Assembly (NCBI GenBank): GCA_021199795.1
Contig: JAJQHJ010000004.1
Coordinates: 262,975 to 326,974 of the forward strand
From: Oscillospiraceae bacterium
Lineage (GTDB): Bacteria; Bacillota; Clostridia; Oscillospirales; Ruminococcaceae
Direction of reading: 5' to 3'
Length of the DNA stretch: 64,000 nucleotides
Below are positions 8,089 to 17,289 of this stretch, in pieces. The stretch's first letter is position 1. Each line of letters opens with the position of its first letter. The position numbers were made by a program, and so were the translations under genes. The notes under the pieces are model-generated. The model saw nothing but the letters and a program-made list of their open reading frames with translations, had not been told where the DNA came from and did not search any database.

Positions 8089-8197
8089 TCCCTTTTCACA
8101 CAATTATACCGTTTTTGCGTGAGAATTATCCAACTTTTATGTATTTGAGCTGCTACTGCATCAAAACTCTGCCTCCTCTCCTCCCTCCCAAAATCCA

Positions 8198-8226
8198 TTG
8201 ACAATCCCGAAATGATATGTTACAAT
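8198..8226 (+). promoter_or_regulatory. Promoter of the transglutaminase-like gene
   Basis: TTGACA (8198-8203), 17 nt, then TACAAT (8221-8226). It would give a leader of about 100 nt. Confidence 0.75.
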
Positions 8227-8274
8227 TTCAGCATAGCATGGGGGATCGGATGGAGCGGTGTATATTGCATTCTG

Positions 8275-8307
8275 AATCTCTTCCGGTCTTCGGAAGAGAT
8301 TTTGTTT
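8275..8307 (+). terminator. Terminator-like hairpin inside the leader (possible attenuator)
   Basis: AATCTCTTCCG (8275-8285) and CGGAAGAGATT (8291-8301) form a perfect 11-bp stem with a 5-nt loop, followed by TTGTTTTG. It sits between the promoter and the start codon at 8332. An outer CTGAAT/ATTCAG pair (8272-8277, 8315-8320) could form around it. Confidence 0.6.
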
Positions 8308-8331
8308 TGCGAAAATTCAGGTAAAAAGACT

Positions 8332-9981
8332 ATGAAATCAAGAAAAATCTTATCCATAATTATTGCCATAGTGATGGTGGTTCAGCTCATGCCGGTGTCC
8401 GCGTTTGCGGGCTACTCCGGCGAGGATGCGCTGAGCGGCGTAAATCTTGAGCTATATAACAAGCTGAAAACGGCGGTAGAAAGAATTTCAGACGGCAGGA
8501 CTTCTTCGACAGTAATCCAGGTTGAAGTCAGCTGCGACACTGCTTCTCTGGGAGTGTCCAGAATTACCGATGACAGGACGCTTGAGGATGCGGCAAACGC
8601 TTTTTCGGAAGAGCTCGACTACATCCTGGTTCTCAGCTATCTCATCTATGACTGCCCATATGAACTCTGCTGGCTTGATAAGACCGGCATGGTTTATACA
8701 GACCAGGAGTTTTACGGCAACGGCACCACTCTGACCGTCACTATTACAGTTTCTTTGCCTGTGGCAACCGCCTATCAGGCGAACGGCTCATCCAACACCG
8801 TTGATTCATCCAAAATATCCATGGCGCAGGCAGCCGCCGCTTACGCTCAGTCTGTCGTGAAAAAATATGAAAGCTACTCTGACGAGGAAAAGCTCGCTGC
8901 TTTCAAGGACATTATCTGCTCCCTGGTTTCATATGAGAAAGACTATTCCGGCTCCGACTATGGCGACGTCTGGCAGCTTGTCTATGTCTTCGACCAGGAT
9001 TCAACCACCAACGTCGTCTGCGAGGGCTATTCAAAGGCATTTCAGTATCTTTGCGACCTTGCGGGGCTGGATTGCATCATAGTTTCCGGGACGATGACCG
9101 GCGGCACAGGTGCAGGGCAGCACATGCGGAATATCGTCTGCCTCGACGGCGTCAACTACCTTGTTGACGTCACCAACAGCGACTCAGGCACTGTCGGTCA
9201 GAACGGCGGGCTCTTCATGGTTTGCGCCAGCGATGCTAATTCAAGCGATGCCTCGGGCTACTCTTTCACAGTTGGCTCAAAAACCATCACCTACTCATAC
9301 GACAGCCTGACCTTGTCGCTGTATCCGTCTAAGTATCTGACCCTCGGAACCTCCGGCAAGACAACTGAGGAAACAGCCAAGGAGGCAGCCGAGGAGACAA
9401 CTGTGGAAGTTCACACCCACTCTTTAACCAGAACCAAGGCTAAGGACGCCACATGCACAACGAAAGGCAACATCGAATATTGGTACTGCTCCGGCTGCGA
9501 TACATATTTCAGTGATAAAAACGCTACAACCGAAATCGCTCTTGAAGATACCGTTCTGGAAGCGACCGGTCATAATTACGAATCGGTTGTAACCGCCCCG
9601 ACCTGCACCGAGGGTGGATACACAACCCATACTTGCTTAAACTGCGGCGACAGCTATGTTGACAATGAGACGGAAGCTACCGGGCATAATTACGAAGAAG
9701 CCGTCACCGCCCCGACCTGCACTGAGAACGGGTATACAACTCACACTTGCGCGGGCTGCGGCGACAGCTACACCGACAGCGAAACAGAGGCTCTCGGGCA
9801 CAATTACCTCGGCAGTGCACCTGTCCTATCCGGGGGCGATAACTACAGAACTGCAACGTTTACCATAGCCTGTCTGACCTGCGGCGAAGAGCTCACCGTG
9901 CTTGCCTCCGAGTATATGGATGAACCATTGGAGGCAATCATCCGGTCAGTCTTGAGGATGGCGTCGGAGTTCCTTTTGTAG
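8332..9981 (+). CDS. Secreted transglutaminase-like protein with CxxC repeats
   Basis: A 549-residue protein. A signal peptide is clear (residues 1-27, Lys/Arg start, hydrophobic core, SAFA cleavage). The central part is a transglutaminase-like cysteine-protease fold. Its probable catalytic Cys230 is in VVCEGYSKAFQYL, His264 in GQHMRNIV and Asp279 in YLVDVTNSD, the order and spacing of the family. Thr/Glu-rich linker residues 375-395 lead to the CxxC region, with two near-identical 38-residue repeats (GHNY...C...GY.THTC..CGDSY) and a partial third. It probably acts outside the cell on peptides or cell wall; the substrate is unknown. The start ATG follows CAGGTAAAAAGACT, a weak ribosome site. 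There is no sortase motif. The repeats match those of the first gene in the window. Confidence 0.8.
   Translation: MKSRKILSIIIAIVMVVQLMPVSAFAGYSGEDALSGVNLELYNKLKTAVERISDGRTSSTVIQVEVSCDTASLGVSRITDDRTLEDAANAFSEELDYILVLSYLIYDCPYELCWLDKTGMVYTDQEFYGNGTTLTVTITVSLPVATAYQANGSSNTVDSSKISMAQAAAAYAQSVVKKYESYSDEEKLAAFKDIICSLVSYEKDYSGSDYGDVWQLVYVFDQDSTTNVVCEGYSKAFQYLCDLAGLDCIIVSGTMTGGTGAGQHMRNIVCLDGVNYLVDVTNSDSGTVGQNGGLFMVCASDANSSDASGYSFTVGSKTITYSYDSLTLSLYPSKYLTLGTSGKTTEETAKEAAEETTVEVHTHSLTRTKAKDATCTTKGNIEYWYCSGCDTYFSDKNATTEIALEDTVLEATGHNYESVVTAPTCTEGGYTTHTCLNCGDSYVDNETEATGHNYEEAVTAPTCTENGYTTHTCAGCGDSYTDSETEALGHNYLGSAPVLSGGDNYRTATFTIACLTCGEELTVLASEYMDEPLEAIIRSVLRMASEFLL
9568..9798 (+). repeat. 114-bp tandem CxxC repeat units (second locus)
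   Basis: Units begin at 9568, 9682 and (partial) 9796, each 38 codons. They have the same period and consensus as the units at 9 and 123. Confidence 0.85.
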
Positions 9982-10091
9982 ACAAGCCGCCGGGTTTAAA
10001 GCAAAGTATGCAACTATAATCCTCTATGTAATAGAAATTTTTCTCCATCATATTTTCTATCGTGTAAAATTACTGCATTTAAATATTACGA

Positions 10092-10121
10092 TTGAATATC
10101 CTCCCTGTTCCATGTTAAAAT
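10092..10121 (+). promoter_or_regulatory. Promoter candidate of the GH95 gene
   Basis: TTGAAT (10092-10097), 18 nt, then TAAAAT (10116-10121), about 50 nt before the start. Confidence 0.5.
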
Positions 10122-10173
10122 ATTCACCAGGGAAAGCTCCTGTGAAAAAGCAAAATAACCTGGAGGGAAAGGC

Positions 10174-12732
10174 ATGGGAAAAAGAATTTTAAGCATGATT
10201 CTGGTCTTAAGCATTTCGCTTTCGCTTTGCGGATGCGGAGAAAAAGAGGCTGGTGCAGAAATGGAGGATATAGCAGTGACTAATGTTGAAACTGAACAGC
10301 TCCCTTTGCGCACGGTCTATGATTCGCCTGCGGAGGATTGGGAGTCGGAGGCAATGCCGATTGGCAATGGCTTCATCGGCGCGATGGTCTTCGGCGGAGT
10401 CAGCTCGGACAGGATTCAGCTGAACGAGCACACCATCTGGTCGGGCGGTCCTGGGGCGAGCTCGAACTATGACGGCGGAATGAGCGATAATACCGCCGAG
10501 GAAAATTATGAATATTTAAGAGAAGTCCGCGAAATTCTGCAGGATGCGATGACTGAGTTCTTGGAAAACTATTCGGCAACAATCGGAGAGGACGGAGAAG
10601 TTATCGCCTTTGATTACGATCCTCCGTCAATGGCAACGTTCCTCATCAGTGAGCTTATGGGTGAGAAGAGCTACTACGGCTCCTATCAGACATTGGGCGA
10701 CATCTACATCGACGACGTCAATCCGGAAGACTCTTATTCCGATTATGAGAGGGCACTCGACCTCGATAATGCCGAAGTAACCGTTACATATAGTCAAAAT
10801 GATGTCATTTATGACAAAGAGTATTTTATTTCCTACCCGGATAACGTCATGGTCATAAGGCTTACAGCGAGCGAAAGCGAATCTCTCTCGAAAATCATTT
10901 CTTTCAGCTCACCTCAACCAAACCTGACCGTAAAGGTCAGTGGTGACACAATCAAGGTCACTGGACGTCCCTCCGACCACAAGGAGGATATAGAGCACCT
11001 GGAAATCGCTGCGCAGATAAGAGTCGTCACCGACGGAAAGAAGTCTGCCGTGGAAAACGGAATCCAGATCGAGGGCGCAGACGAAATCCTTATCATCTTT
11101 GCAGCCGGGACGAACTATCAGCAGTGCATGGATGACTCTTTCGATTTCTTCTCAGACGAAGACCCGATGAAAGCAGTCAAAAAGAGAGTCAACAGTGCGG
11201 TCAAAAAGGGCTATGATGAACTCAAAGCCGACCACCTCGCCGACTATACCGAGCTTTACGGAAGAGTTACCCTGGATCTCGGAGCATATGAGGTTCCGGA
11301 CGTCACGACCGATGTTCTCTTAACCCAGCTTCAGAGCGGCGATATCTCGGACAACGACTATAAATATCTTCAGGTTCTCTACTATCAGTTCGGAAGATAT
11401 CTGCTGATTGCGTCTTCAAGAGAGGGTTCTCTGCCTGCAAATCTCCAGGGAATCTGGTCGGACGGGCTCTATGCCGCATGGAATTCCGACTACCACACTA
11501 ACATCAACATCCAGATGAACTACTGGCTTGCCGAGACAACCAATCTCACCGAATGCCACTACCCGCTGATCGACTATATCAACTCGCTGGTTGAACGTGG
11601 AACGATAACGGCGCAGCTCTATCACTGCACCGAGGACGGCGAGCCTGTCCGTGGCTGGGTTACATATCACGAAAACAACATCTGGGCGAACACTGCACCA
11701 TCAAATGCCGCTGGCTCCTTCTATTTCCCGGCTGGAACAGCGTGGATGTGCCTTGACATCTGGGAGCTTTATGCTTTTACGATGGACGAGGACTTCCTCC
11801 GGGAGAACTTCGACACGATGCTCGGCGCGGCTATCTTCTGGGTCGATAACCTCGTTACCGATGAGCGTGACGGAACCCTTGTCGCAAGCCCGTCATTCTC
11901 GCCTGAACACGGTGAATACAGCTTAGGTGCATCCTGCGACCAGCAGATAATCTGGGAGATTTTTGAGGACGTCATCAAGGCGACGGAGGTATTGGGAATA
12001 GAATCCTCCGAGATAGAAGAAATCAAAGACTCGCAGTCGAGGCTCTGGCTCCCGACAATAGGACTTAGCGGCATCTATCTTGAATGGAAAGACGAGACAG
12101 CACTCGACATTTCCGGAGACGATCACCACCGCCATGTAAATCAGCTCTTCGGTCTCCATCCGGGCACCTTAGTTGTCGCCGGAAGAAGTGAAGAGGACGA
12201 TGAGATAATCGAGGCGATGAAAAAGGTTCTGGAAATCCGTGGAGACGGCGGAACCGGCTGGTCAAAGGCTTGGAAGATCAATTTCTGGGCTCGACTTAGA
12301 GACGGTGACCATGCGGGAACTATGGTTCGGCAGATTCTTGCGGAATCAACCCTATCTAACCTCTTCGACACCCATCCTCCGTTCCAGATTGACGGCAATT
12401 TCGGCGCAACTGCCGGAATGACAGAAATGCTTCTCCAGTCCCAGGGTGATTCTGTTGACCTCCTCCCGGCACTTCCGGAAGAATGGGCTGATGGCTCCGT
12501 ATCTGGAATCAAGGCGAGGGGAGACATCGAGGTTTATATGACCTGGGAGGATTCAACTCTCACAGAGCTTGCGCTGATTGTGGGAGCGGATGCAGACGCC
12601 CTCACCCTCACCGGAGCAGGTCTTGAAACCGCCAAGGTATATAACGCCGATGGCAAAGAAGTAGCCAGCACCTATGAGGATGGCAAGCTCACGTTTTCCG
12701 CAGTGGAGGGGCTCTATACGTTTGAGTTCTGA
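10174..12732 (+). CDS. GH95 glycoside hydrolase lipoprotein (alpha-L-fucosidase/galactosidase type)
   Basis: An 852-residue protein. The N-terminal signal ends in the lipobox LCGC (Cys21), so it is a lipoprotein held at the outer face of the membrane. The fold follows family GH95: N-terminal beta domain ([29 protein letters not shown]), then the (alpha/alpha)6 barrel. Known catalytic signatures are visible: [11 protein letters not shown] (the two Asn that activate water), SPSFSPEHG (general acid Glu), and [11 protein letters not shown] (Asp). GH95 enzymes remove alpha-1,2-L-fucose or alpha-L-galactose from glycans by inversion. GGAGG precedes the ATG by seven bases. It is monocistronic, with its own terminator. 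The host would use it on mucin- or plant-type fucosylated glycans. Confidence 0.9.
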   Translation: MGKRILSMILVLSISLSLCGCGEKEAGAEMEDIAVTNVETEQLPLRTVYDSPAEDWESEAMPIGNGFIGAMVFGGVSSDRIQLNEHTIWSGGPGASSNYDGGMSDNTAEENYEYLREVREILQDAMTEFLENYSATIGEDGEVIAFDYDPPSMATFLISELMGEKSYYGSYQTLGDIYIDDVNPEDSYSDYERALDLDNAEVTVTYSQNDVIYDKEYFISYPDNVMVIRLTASESESLSKIISFSSPQPNLTVKVSGDTIKVTGRPSDHKEDIEHLEIAAQIRVVTDGKKSAVENGIQIEGADEILIIFAAGTNYQQCMDDSFDFFSDEDPMKAVKKRVNSAVKKGYDELKADHLADYTELYGRVTLDLGAYEVPDVTTDVLLTQLQSGDISDNDYKYLQVLYYQFGRYLLIASSREGSLPANLQGIWSDGLYAAWNSDYHTNINIQMNYWLAETTNLTECHYPLIDYINSLVERGTITAQLYHCTEDGEPVRGWVTYHENNIWANTAPSNAAGSFYFPAGTAWMCLDIWELYAFTMDEDFLRENFDTMLGAAIFWVDNLVTDERDGTLVASPSFSPEHGEYSLGASCDQQIIWEIFEDVIKATEVLGIESSEIEEIKDSQSRLWLPTIGLSGIYLEWKDETALDISGDDHHRHVNQLFGLHPGTLVVAGRSEEDDEIIEAMKKVLEIRGDGGTGWSKAWKINFWARLRDGDHAGTMVRQILAESTLSNLFDTHPPFQIDGNFGATAGMTEMLLQSQGDSVDLLPALPEEWADGSVSGIKARGDIEVYMTWEDSTLTELALIVGADADALTLTGAGLETAKVYNADGKEVASTYEDGKLTFSAVEGLYTFEF

Positions 12733-12746
12733 TGTGAAGATTATTT

Positions 12747-12785
12747 CCCGCCATGGCTTTTATTGAGCTGTGGCGGGGATTTTTC
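12747..12785 (+). terminator. Terminator of the GH95 gene
   Basis: CCCGCCATGGCT (12747-12758) pairs with AGCTGTGGCGGG (12766-12777), followed by GATTTTTCC. Confidence 0.85.
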
Positions 12786-12794
12786 CTTGCAGCC

Positions 12795-12823
12795 TTGACT
12801 CATCCTTTAAAGTGGTGTAAAAT
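12795..12823 (+). promoter_or_regulatory. Promoter of the small unknown / RhuM-Fic pair
   Basis: TTGACT (12795-12800), 17 nt, then TAAAAT (12818-12823), 37 nt before the start at 12861. Confidence 0.7.
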
Positions 12824-12860
12824 AAAAGTGTAACCTTTAAAAATGAAAGGACAGTGCAGT

Positions 12861-13262
12861 ATGAAATTCAAGACGATCGACTCTATAGAACGCTTCAAGG
12901 GCAAAAGTATCCAGGACGTGTTTTCTGAACTCAAGGAGGTTGAATATACCGACGAGGAGACCGCCGTTATCCTCGAAGAGGCGGGGAAGTACAGGGTTCA
13001 CACCTGGTGCATACTCCAGAATGTCACCGGCTACACCACTCATGAGGACGGCGACGTAATCGGCGACTATGTCAGCCCGTTCAAGGACTACCAGATTGTC
13101 GTCTGCGACAAGCATTTCTGCGGGGTAACCGGCTCAAGCGGAGCAGTAGTCTCGATGAGTGAGCTCCTGCTTCTGGCAGACGGCGTCAAGGTGGTCCAAA
13201 AATACTCCGCCGGCAACGATGACTGGGACGCCGACGGAACCGAGTATGCCAAGCTGGTGTGA
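12861..13262 (+). CDS. Unknown 133-aa cytoplasmic protein
   Basis: Not recognised. The second ATG is chosen because AAAGGA lies nine bases upstream, whereas the earlier ATG at 12843 has no ribosome site. The protein is acidic and soluble. It has a helical N-terminus (IERFKGKSIQDVFSELKEVEY), a central HTWCILQNVTGYTTHEDGD, then a compact segment VSPFKDYQIVVCDKHFCGVTGSSGAVVSMSE, with no membrane segment. The RhuM-Fic gene starts 10 bp after its stop, so the two are probably cotranscribed. That position would fit a partner or antitoxin of the Fic protein, but nothing in the sequence proves this. Confidence 0.6.
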   Translation: MKFKTIDSIERFKGKSIQDVFSELKEVEYTDEETAVILEEAGKYRVHTWCILQNVTGYTTHEDGDVIGDYVSPFKDYQIVVCDKHFCGVTGSSGAVVSMSELLLLADGVKVVQKYSAGNDDWDADGTEYAKLV

Positions 13263-13272
13263 GAAAGTGAGC

Positions 13273-14208
13273 ATGGAAAACACTCAGAACGAAATAGTAA
13301 TGTACGAGTCATCCGACGGCGCAATCAAGCTGCCGATTCGTGTTGACTACGGTGAAGAGACGGTGTGGATGACACAGGCACAGATAGCGGATTTATTTGA
13401 CAGAGATACTTCCGTTATTTCGAGGCACATAAATACTGTCTTCAAAGAGGAATTGCCAAAGGAAAGCAATTTGCATTTTTTGCAAATTGCAAATTCGGAT
13501 AAGCCAGTGGCATTTTACAGCCTGGATGTCATAATCTCCGTCGGCTACCGTGTCAAGTCCAAGCGAGGTATCGAGTTCCGCAAGTGGGCAAATTCCGTTC
13601 TGAAAAGCTACATAATGAATGGCTATGCCGTCAACAATAACCGTATCAAACAGCTTGGAGAGGTGATACGGATTATGAAGCGCACAGAGCGGTCACTTGA
13701 TGCCGGGCAAGTGCTGTCGGTTATTGAGAAGTACAGTGCCGCACTTGATATGCTTGATGACTACGATCATCAGACCATGACTCGTCCCAAGGGCAATGAT
13801 TCGGTCTATGTTCTCACCTATGAAGAGTGCCGGAAGATTATAGATGAAATGAAATTCTCATCTGAATCGGATCTTTTTGGAAATGAGAAAGATGATTCTT
13901 TCAAGGGAAGTATCGGCAACATCTATCAGAGCTTTGGCGGGCAGGAATTGTATCCGAGTATTGAGGAGAAAGCCGCGAATCTTCTTTATATGATCACCAA
14001 GAACCACAGCTTTTCCGACGGAAACAAGCGCATTGCTGCGACTATGTTTCTTTACTTCCTTGACAAGAATGGTGTTCTGTTTGCAGATGGCGAAAAGCTT
14101 ATCGATGACCACACTCTTGTTGCTCTCACTATTCTGATAGCGGAATCAAAGCCAGAGGAAAAGGAAATGATGATCACTGTGGTAATGAACTGCATTTGTG
14201 GGAAGTGA
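13273..14208 (+). CDS. RhuM-Fic/Doc fusion protein
   Basis: A 311-residue two-domain protein. Residues 1-125 are a RhuM-type domain (TVWMTQAQIADLFDRD, VISRHINTVF, YSLDVIISVGYRVKSKRG, FRKWAN), which resembles DNA-binding Bro/KilA-like modules. The C-terminal half is a Fic/Doc fold with the nucleotide-transfer motif HSFSDGNKR at residues 245-253, keeping the catalytic His and the NKR end seen in Doc-like members. Fic/Doc proteins transfer AMP or phosphate to target proteins and are often toxins. The start ATG follows GAGAAAGTGAG. The Fic N-terminal inhibitory helix motif is not obvious. Database proteins of this layout are called virulence RhuM/Fic family; the real function is unknown. Confidence 0.8.
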   Translation: MENTQNEIVMYESSDGAIKLPIRVDYGEETVWMTQAQIADLFDRDTSVISRHINTVFKEELPKESNLHFLQIANSDKPVAFYSLDVIISVGYRVKSKRGIEFRKWANSVLKSYIMNGYAVNNNRIKQLGEVIRIMKRTERSLDAGQVLSVIEKYSAALDMLDDYDHQTMTRPKGNDSVYVLTYEECRKIIDEMKFSSESDLFGNEKDDSFKGSIGNIYQSFGGQELYPSIEEKAANLLYMITKNHSFSDGNKRIAATMFLYFLDKNGVLFADGEKLIDDHTLVALTILIAESKPEEKEMMITVVMNCICGK

Positions 14209-14244
14209 ATAATCGCCACTATGCAATCAGGAGGATGGAGTTAA

Positions 14245-16131
14245 ATGCCCTCAAAAACAATGCACCTATCAGCCGGGAAAATCAAGGTAGTCTTTGACTG
14301 CGAAAGTTTAGGATACACGATTGAAACGCCCGGACACACTTGGAAACAGTCTGGGTTATCATGCATTATCATGCAGGATGGCGGGTGCGTGCCCTTTTGC
14401 AGTGCGGACGAGATAAGCCACGACTACTACAATAGCGGCGTGGGCGAGGGGATTCTCTCCCATTATAAATGGTGCGAGCAGGGCTTCTCTTTCGAGACCC
14501 TTTGCTGGATCGAGACTGCAACTCAGGCGGTGCATTTTGAACTGATTCCAGGAGAGGGCTCAATCAAGTTCAGGAAAATCCTCTATCCCGGCTGCTTCTC
14601 GTTTGAGAAAAACAGCGACTCAGCTTATACAGTAATGCCGGTTTTGCAGGGAATTCTCATCCCGAACAACTGGCAAAACGAAGTCGGGAAGCTTCCGTTC
14701 GACGGGCAGTTCTGCTCATCCGGCGCATATATGCCCTGGTTCGGGCAGGTTGAGGATAAGACTGGCTACATAGCCATCTGCGAGACTCCCTGGGACGCCG
14801 GATATTATGTTGAACACCCGGCAGGCGGCTCATACACCCATGTCGGGGCATATTTCCTCCCGAGCCTCGGGGAACTATCCTACCGCAGGAGCATGAGATA
14901 TATTTTCTCCGACAACTGCGACTATAACGACCTGTGCAAGATATACCGGAGCTATGCCATTGAGACCGGTCTTCTGACCACTCTCCGGGAGAAAGCGGCG
15001 AGAAATCCTCTTGTCGACCGACTCATCGGCTCGGTCATCGTCCACAAGGGAATCAAAAAGCATGTCTCCCCAGATTCGAGGTACTATGATAAGGAGAACC
15101 CGGAGAACAACGACCTTGTTGTGCCTTTCCATGCCAGAACGACCGAAATTCTCCGGTATCACGATAAAGGCGTCAGGAAGCTTTATTTGCACCTCGACGG
15201 CTGGGGTGCGCCCGGGTATGACAACCAGCACCCTGATTACCTGCCGGCATGTCCCGAAGCTGGCGGCTGGGAGGGCTTCAAGGAGCTTTCGGACACAATT
15301 CAGGACTGCGGCTATCTCTTCGGTCTTCACGATCAGTACAGGGACTACTATATGGACGCCGCGACCTATGACAAGGAGTTTGCACTTCATTCTCCCGACG
15401 GCTCAGTCTTTGAAATGTCCGTCTGGGCGGGAGGACGGCAGAACTACCTCTGCGCCACCCAGGCTCCCTACTATGTGAAGCGGAATTTCGAGGAGGTTCT
15501 TTCGCACGGAATCAGCCTACAGGCTTCATACCTCGACGTTTTTACCTGCAACGAGCCGGACGAGTGCGCCCACCCGAGGCATAGGATGACCCGGCGCGAG
15601 TGCCTTGAATACCGCAGCGCATGTTTTAACTACCTCTGGTCAAAGGGAATCCTCCCCAGCAGCGAGGAATGCTCAGACTGGGCGATGAGAAGCCTTGTCT
15701 TCTGCCACTACGGACCCTATGACTTTATGCTTGAGAGCCCCGGAAGCCCGAGAAGAGGAATACCGGTGCCGCTCTTCAACCTCGTCTATCACGACTGCAT
15801 GATTCTCCCGTGGTTCATGGATAATACAGGCGGCGAGGACTATATGCTCTATGCCATGCTCAATGCCGGTGCGCCCTACCTCGACCGCGACGGAGCCTAT
15901 CCGAACACCGACGGCTCATTTGATTCTGAAGCTGAAAAGCGTCTTGAAGAGGAAATCGCCCGGTGCAAGGTGGTCACCGGCCTCCATGAGCGGGTTGCAA
16001 AATGCGAAATGCTCCGCCACGAATTCCTCGGCAGCTATACCACCCAGCGCACCACTTTCTCCGACGGCACAACCGTAACGGTCAACCTTGCGACGGGGGA
16101 GTATGAAATAAACTACAGGACGGAGGAATAG
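14245..16131 (+). CDS. DUF5696-like glycosidase-fold protein (GH101/GH129-related barrel, tentative)
   Basis: A 628-residue protein without signal peptide. The first 250 residues are beta-rich (galactose-mutarotase-like supersandwich: HLSAGKIKVVFDCE, ETPGHTWKQSG). The rest reads like a TIM barrel: RKLYLHLDGWGAPGYDNQHPDYL, FGLHDQYRDYY, and ASYLDVFTCNEPDECAHP, where Asp of YLDVF is a candidate nucleophile and Glu of SSEECSDWA a candidate acid. This order resembles GH101/GH129-type enzymes and proteins labelled DUF5696; the assignment is from memory of the fold and needs a profile search. AGGAGG precedes the ATG by nine bases. It is followed five bases later by a YhcG-type nuclease, an odd operon partner. 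Confidence 0.55.
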   Translation: MPSKTMHLSAGKIKVVFDCESLGYTIETPGHTWKQSGLSCIIMQDGGCVPFCSADEISHDYYNSGVGEGILSHYKWCEQGFSFETLCWIETATQAVHFELIPGEGSIKFRKILYPGCFSFEKNSDSAYTVMPVLQGILIPNNWQNEVGKLPFDGQFCSSGAYMPWFGQVEDKTGYIAICETPWDAGYYVEHPAGGSYTHVGAYFLPSLGELSYRRSMRYIFSDNCDYNDLCKIYRSYAIETGLLTTLREKAARNPLVDRLIGSVIVHKGIKKHVSPDSRYYDKENPENNDLVVPFHARTTEILRYHDKGVRKLYLHLDGWGAPGYDNQHPDYLPACPEAGGWEGFKELSDTIQDCGYLFGLHDQYRDYYMDAATYDKEFALHSPDGSVFEMSVWAGGRQNYLCATQAPYYVKRNFEEVLSHGISLQASYLDVFTCNEPDECAHPRHRMTRRECLEYRSACFNYLWSKGILPSSEECSDWAMRSLVFCHYGPYDFMLESPGSPRRGIPVPLFNLVYHDCMILPWFMDNTGGEDYMLYAMLNAGAPYLDRDGAYPNTDGSFDSEAEKRLEEEIARCKVVTGLHERVAKCEMLRHEFLGSYTTQRTTFSDGTTVTVNLATGEYEINYRTEE

Positions 16132-16136
16132 AAGTT

Positions 16137-17234
16137 ATGGAAAATTATATTGCCAATAAAGATGAGTCTGTTATCCTGGAAGAGTATAAGAGCACGGATA
16201 ATATCGTTGCCGATGTGAAAGCTATTATCGAAACCGCTCAGAACAGTGCTTATGAGGCGATAAATGCCGTTATCATCCGCAAAAACTGGCTTATCGGTCG
16301 GAGAATTGTAGAGGAAGAACAGCAGGGAAAAGATCGGGCAGTGTATGGCACTCATCTAATCAGCGAGCTGTCTAAAAGCCTGACTTCCGATTTGGGCAGT
16401 GGTTACAGTCCCAGAAATCTGAGAAACTACAGAGATTTTTATCAGACTTATTCGGAAGATGAGATTTGGCACACGCGTGTGCCAAATCTGACATGGTCGC
16501 ATTACAGGGCTTTGCTACGGGTTGACGACAAAAAGGCAAGAGACTGGTATATGTCAGAAACTGTCCGGGAGGCGTGGAGCGTCAAAACTCTTGAGCGAAA
16601 TATTTCCACGCAGTATTACTATCGTCTTCTGAAATCGCAGGTCAAAGAGCCGGTTATCGAAGAAATGAAGGACAAAACAAAAGCTTATCAGCTGGACAAG
16701 CTTGAGTTTATCAAGAATCCGATTATTGCGGAATTTCTTGGGCTGTCCCAGAACACGTCCTTTACCGAAACCGAGCTTGAAAGTGCCATTCTTAATCATT
16801 TGCAAAAGTTTCTTATGGAGCTTGGAAAAGGCTATGCCTTTGTTGCAAGGCAACAGCACATCAGAACCGAACTTTCAGACTATTACATTGACCTAGTTTT
16901 CTATAATTATATCCTGAAATGCTTCGTTTTAATCGACCTGAAATCGGGTCCTATAACTCATCAGGACGTCGGGCAGATGGATATGTACATCAGAATGTAC
17001 GACGAAATGAAGCGTAGCGAGGGAGACAATCCAACTCTTGGCATCGTCCTTTGTTCTGATACCGATGAAGACGTCGCAAAATATTCCCTGCTGAATGGCA
17101 GTGAACAGCTCTTTGCCTCGAAGTACAAGCTGTATCTCCCATCCGAAGATGAGCTAAGGCAAGAAATTGAAGTACAGAAATCTATATTTTTACAACAAAA
17201 AGAAAGCGAGACTGGATTTTGCTGCCCGGGATAA
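16137..17234 (+). CDS. YhcG/DUF1016 PD-(D/E)xK nuclease family protein
   Basis: A 365-residue protein. The N-terminal DUF1016_N part (IIRKNWLIGRRIVEEEQQGKDRAVYG, SPRNLRNYRDFYQTY, NLTWSHYRALLRV) is followed by the nuclease core. In that core Glu of ETELESAILNHLQKFLMELG, Asp of DYYIDLVFYN and Asp-x-Lys of VLIDLKSG make the PD-(D/E)xK site (about residues 220-280). Members cleave nucleic acids and have been suggested in DNA processing or phage defence, but the physiological role is not settled. GGAGGA precedes the ATG by nine bases, inside the end of the upstream glycosidase gene, so the two are translationally linked. A perfect 28-bp palindrome lies inside the coding region. Confidence 0.85.
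   Translation: MENYIANKDESVILEEYKSTDNIVADVKAIIETAQNSAYEAINAVIIRKNWLIGRRIVEEEQQGKDRAVYGTHLISELSKSLTSDLGSGYSPRNLRNYRDFYQTYSEDEIWHTRVPNLTWSHYRALLRVDDKKARDWYMSETVREAWSVKTLERNISTQYYYRLLKSQVKEPVIEEMKDKTKAYQLDKLEFIKNPIIAEFLGLSQNTSFTETELESAILNHLQKFLMELGKGYAFVARQQHIRTELSDYYIDLVFYNYILKCFVLIDLKSGPITHQDVGQMDMYIRMYDEMKRSEGDNPTLGIVLCSDTDEDVAKYSLLNGSEQLFASKYKLYLPSEDELRQEIEVQKSIFLQQKESETGFCCPG
16462..16489. repeat. Perfect 28-bp palindrome inside the YhcG gene
   Basis: The left arm AGATTTGGCACACG is the exact reverse complement of the right arm CGTGTGCCAAATCT. It codes for a DEIWHTRVPNL segment just before the conserved LTWSHY block. Confidence 0.95.
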
Positions 17235-17254
17235 ACATTTCCCACTAAAACCTC

Positions 17255-17283
17255 TTGACATAATCGGGATTCTATTATAAAAT
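17255..17283 (+). promoter_or_regulatory. Promoter of the candidate ncRNA ahead of rny
   Basis: TTGACA (17255-17260), 17 nt, then TAAAAT (17278-17283). Confidence 0.75.
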
Positions 17284-17289
17284 AAAAGA

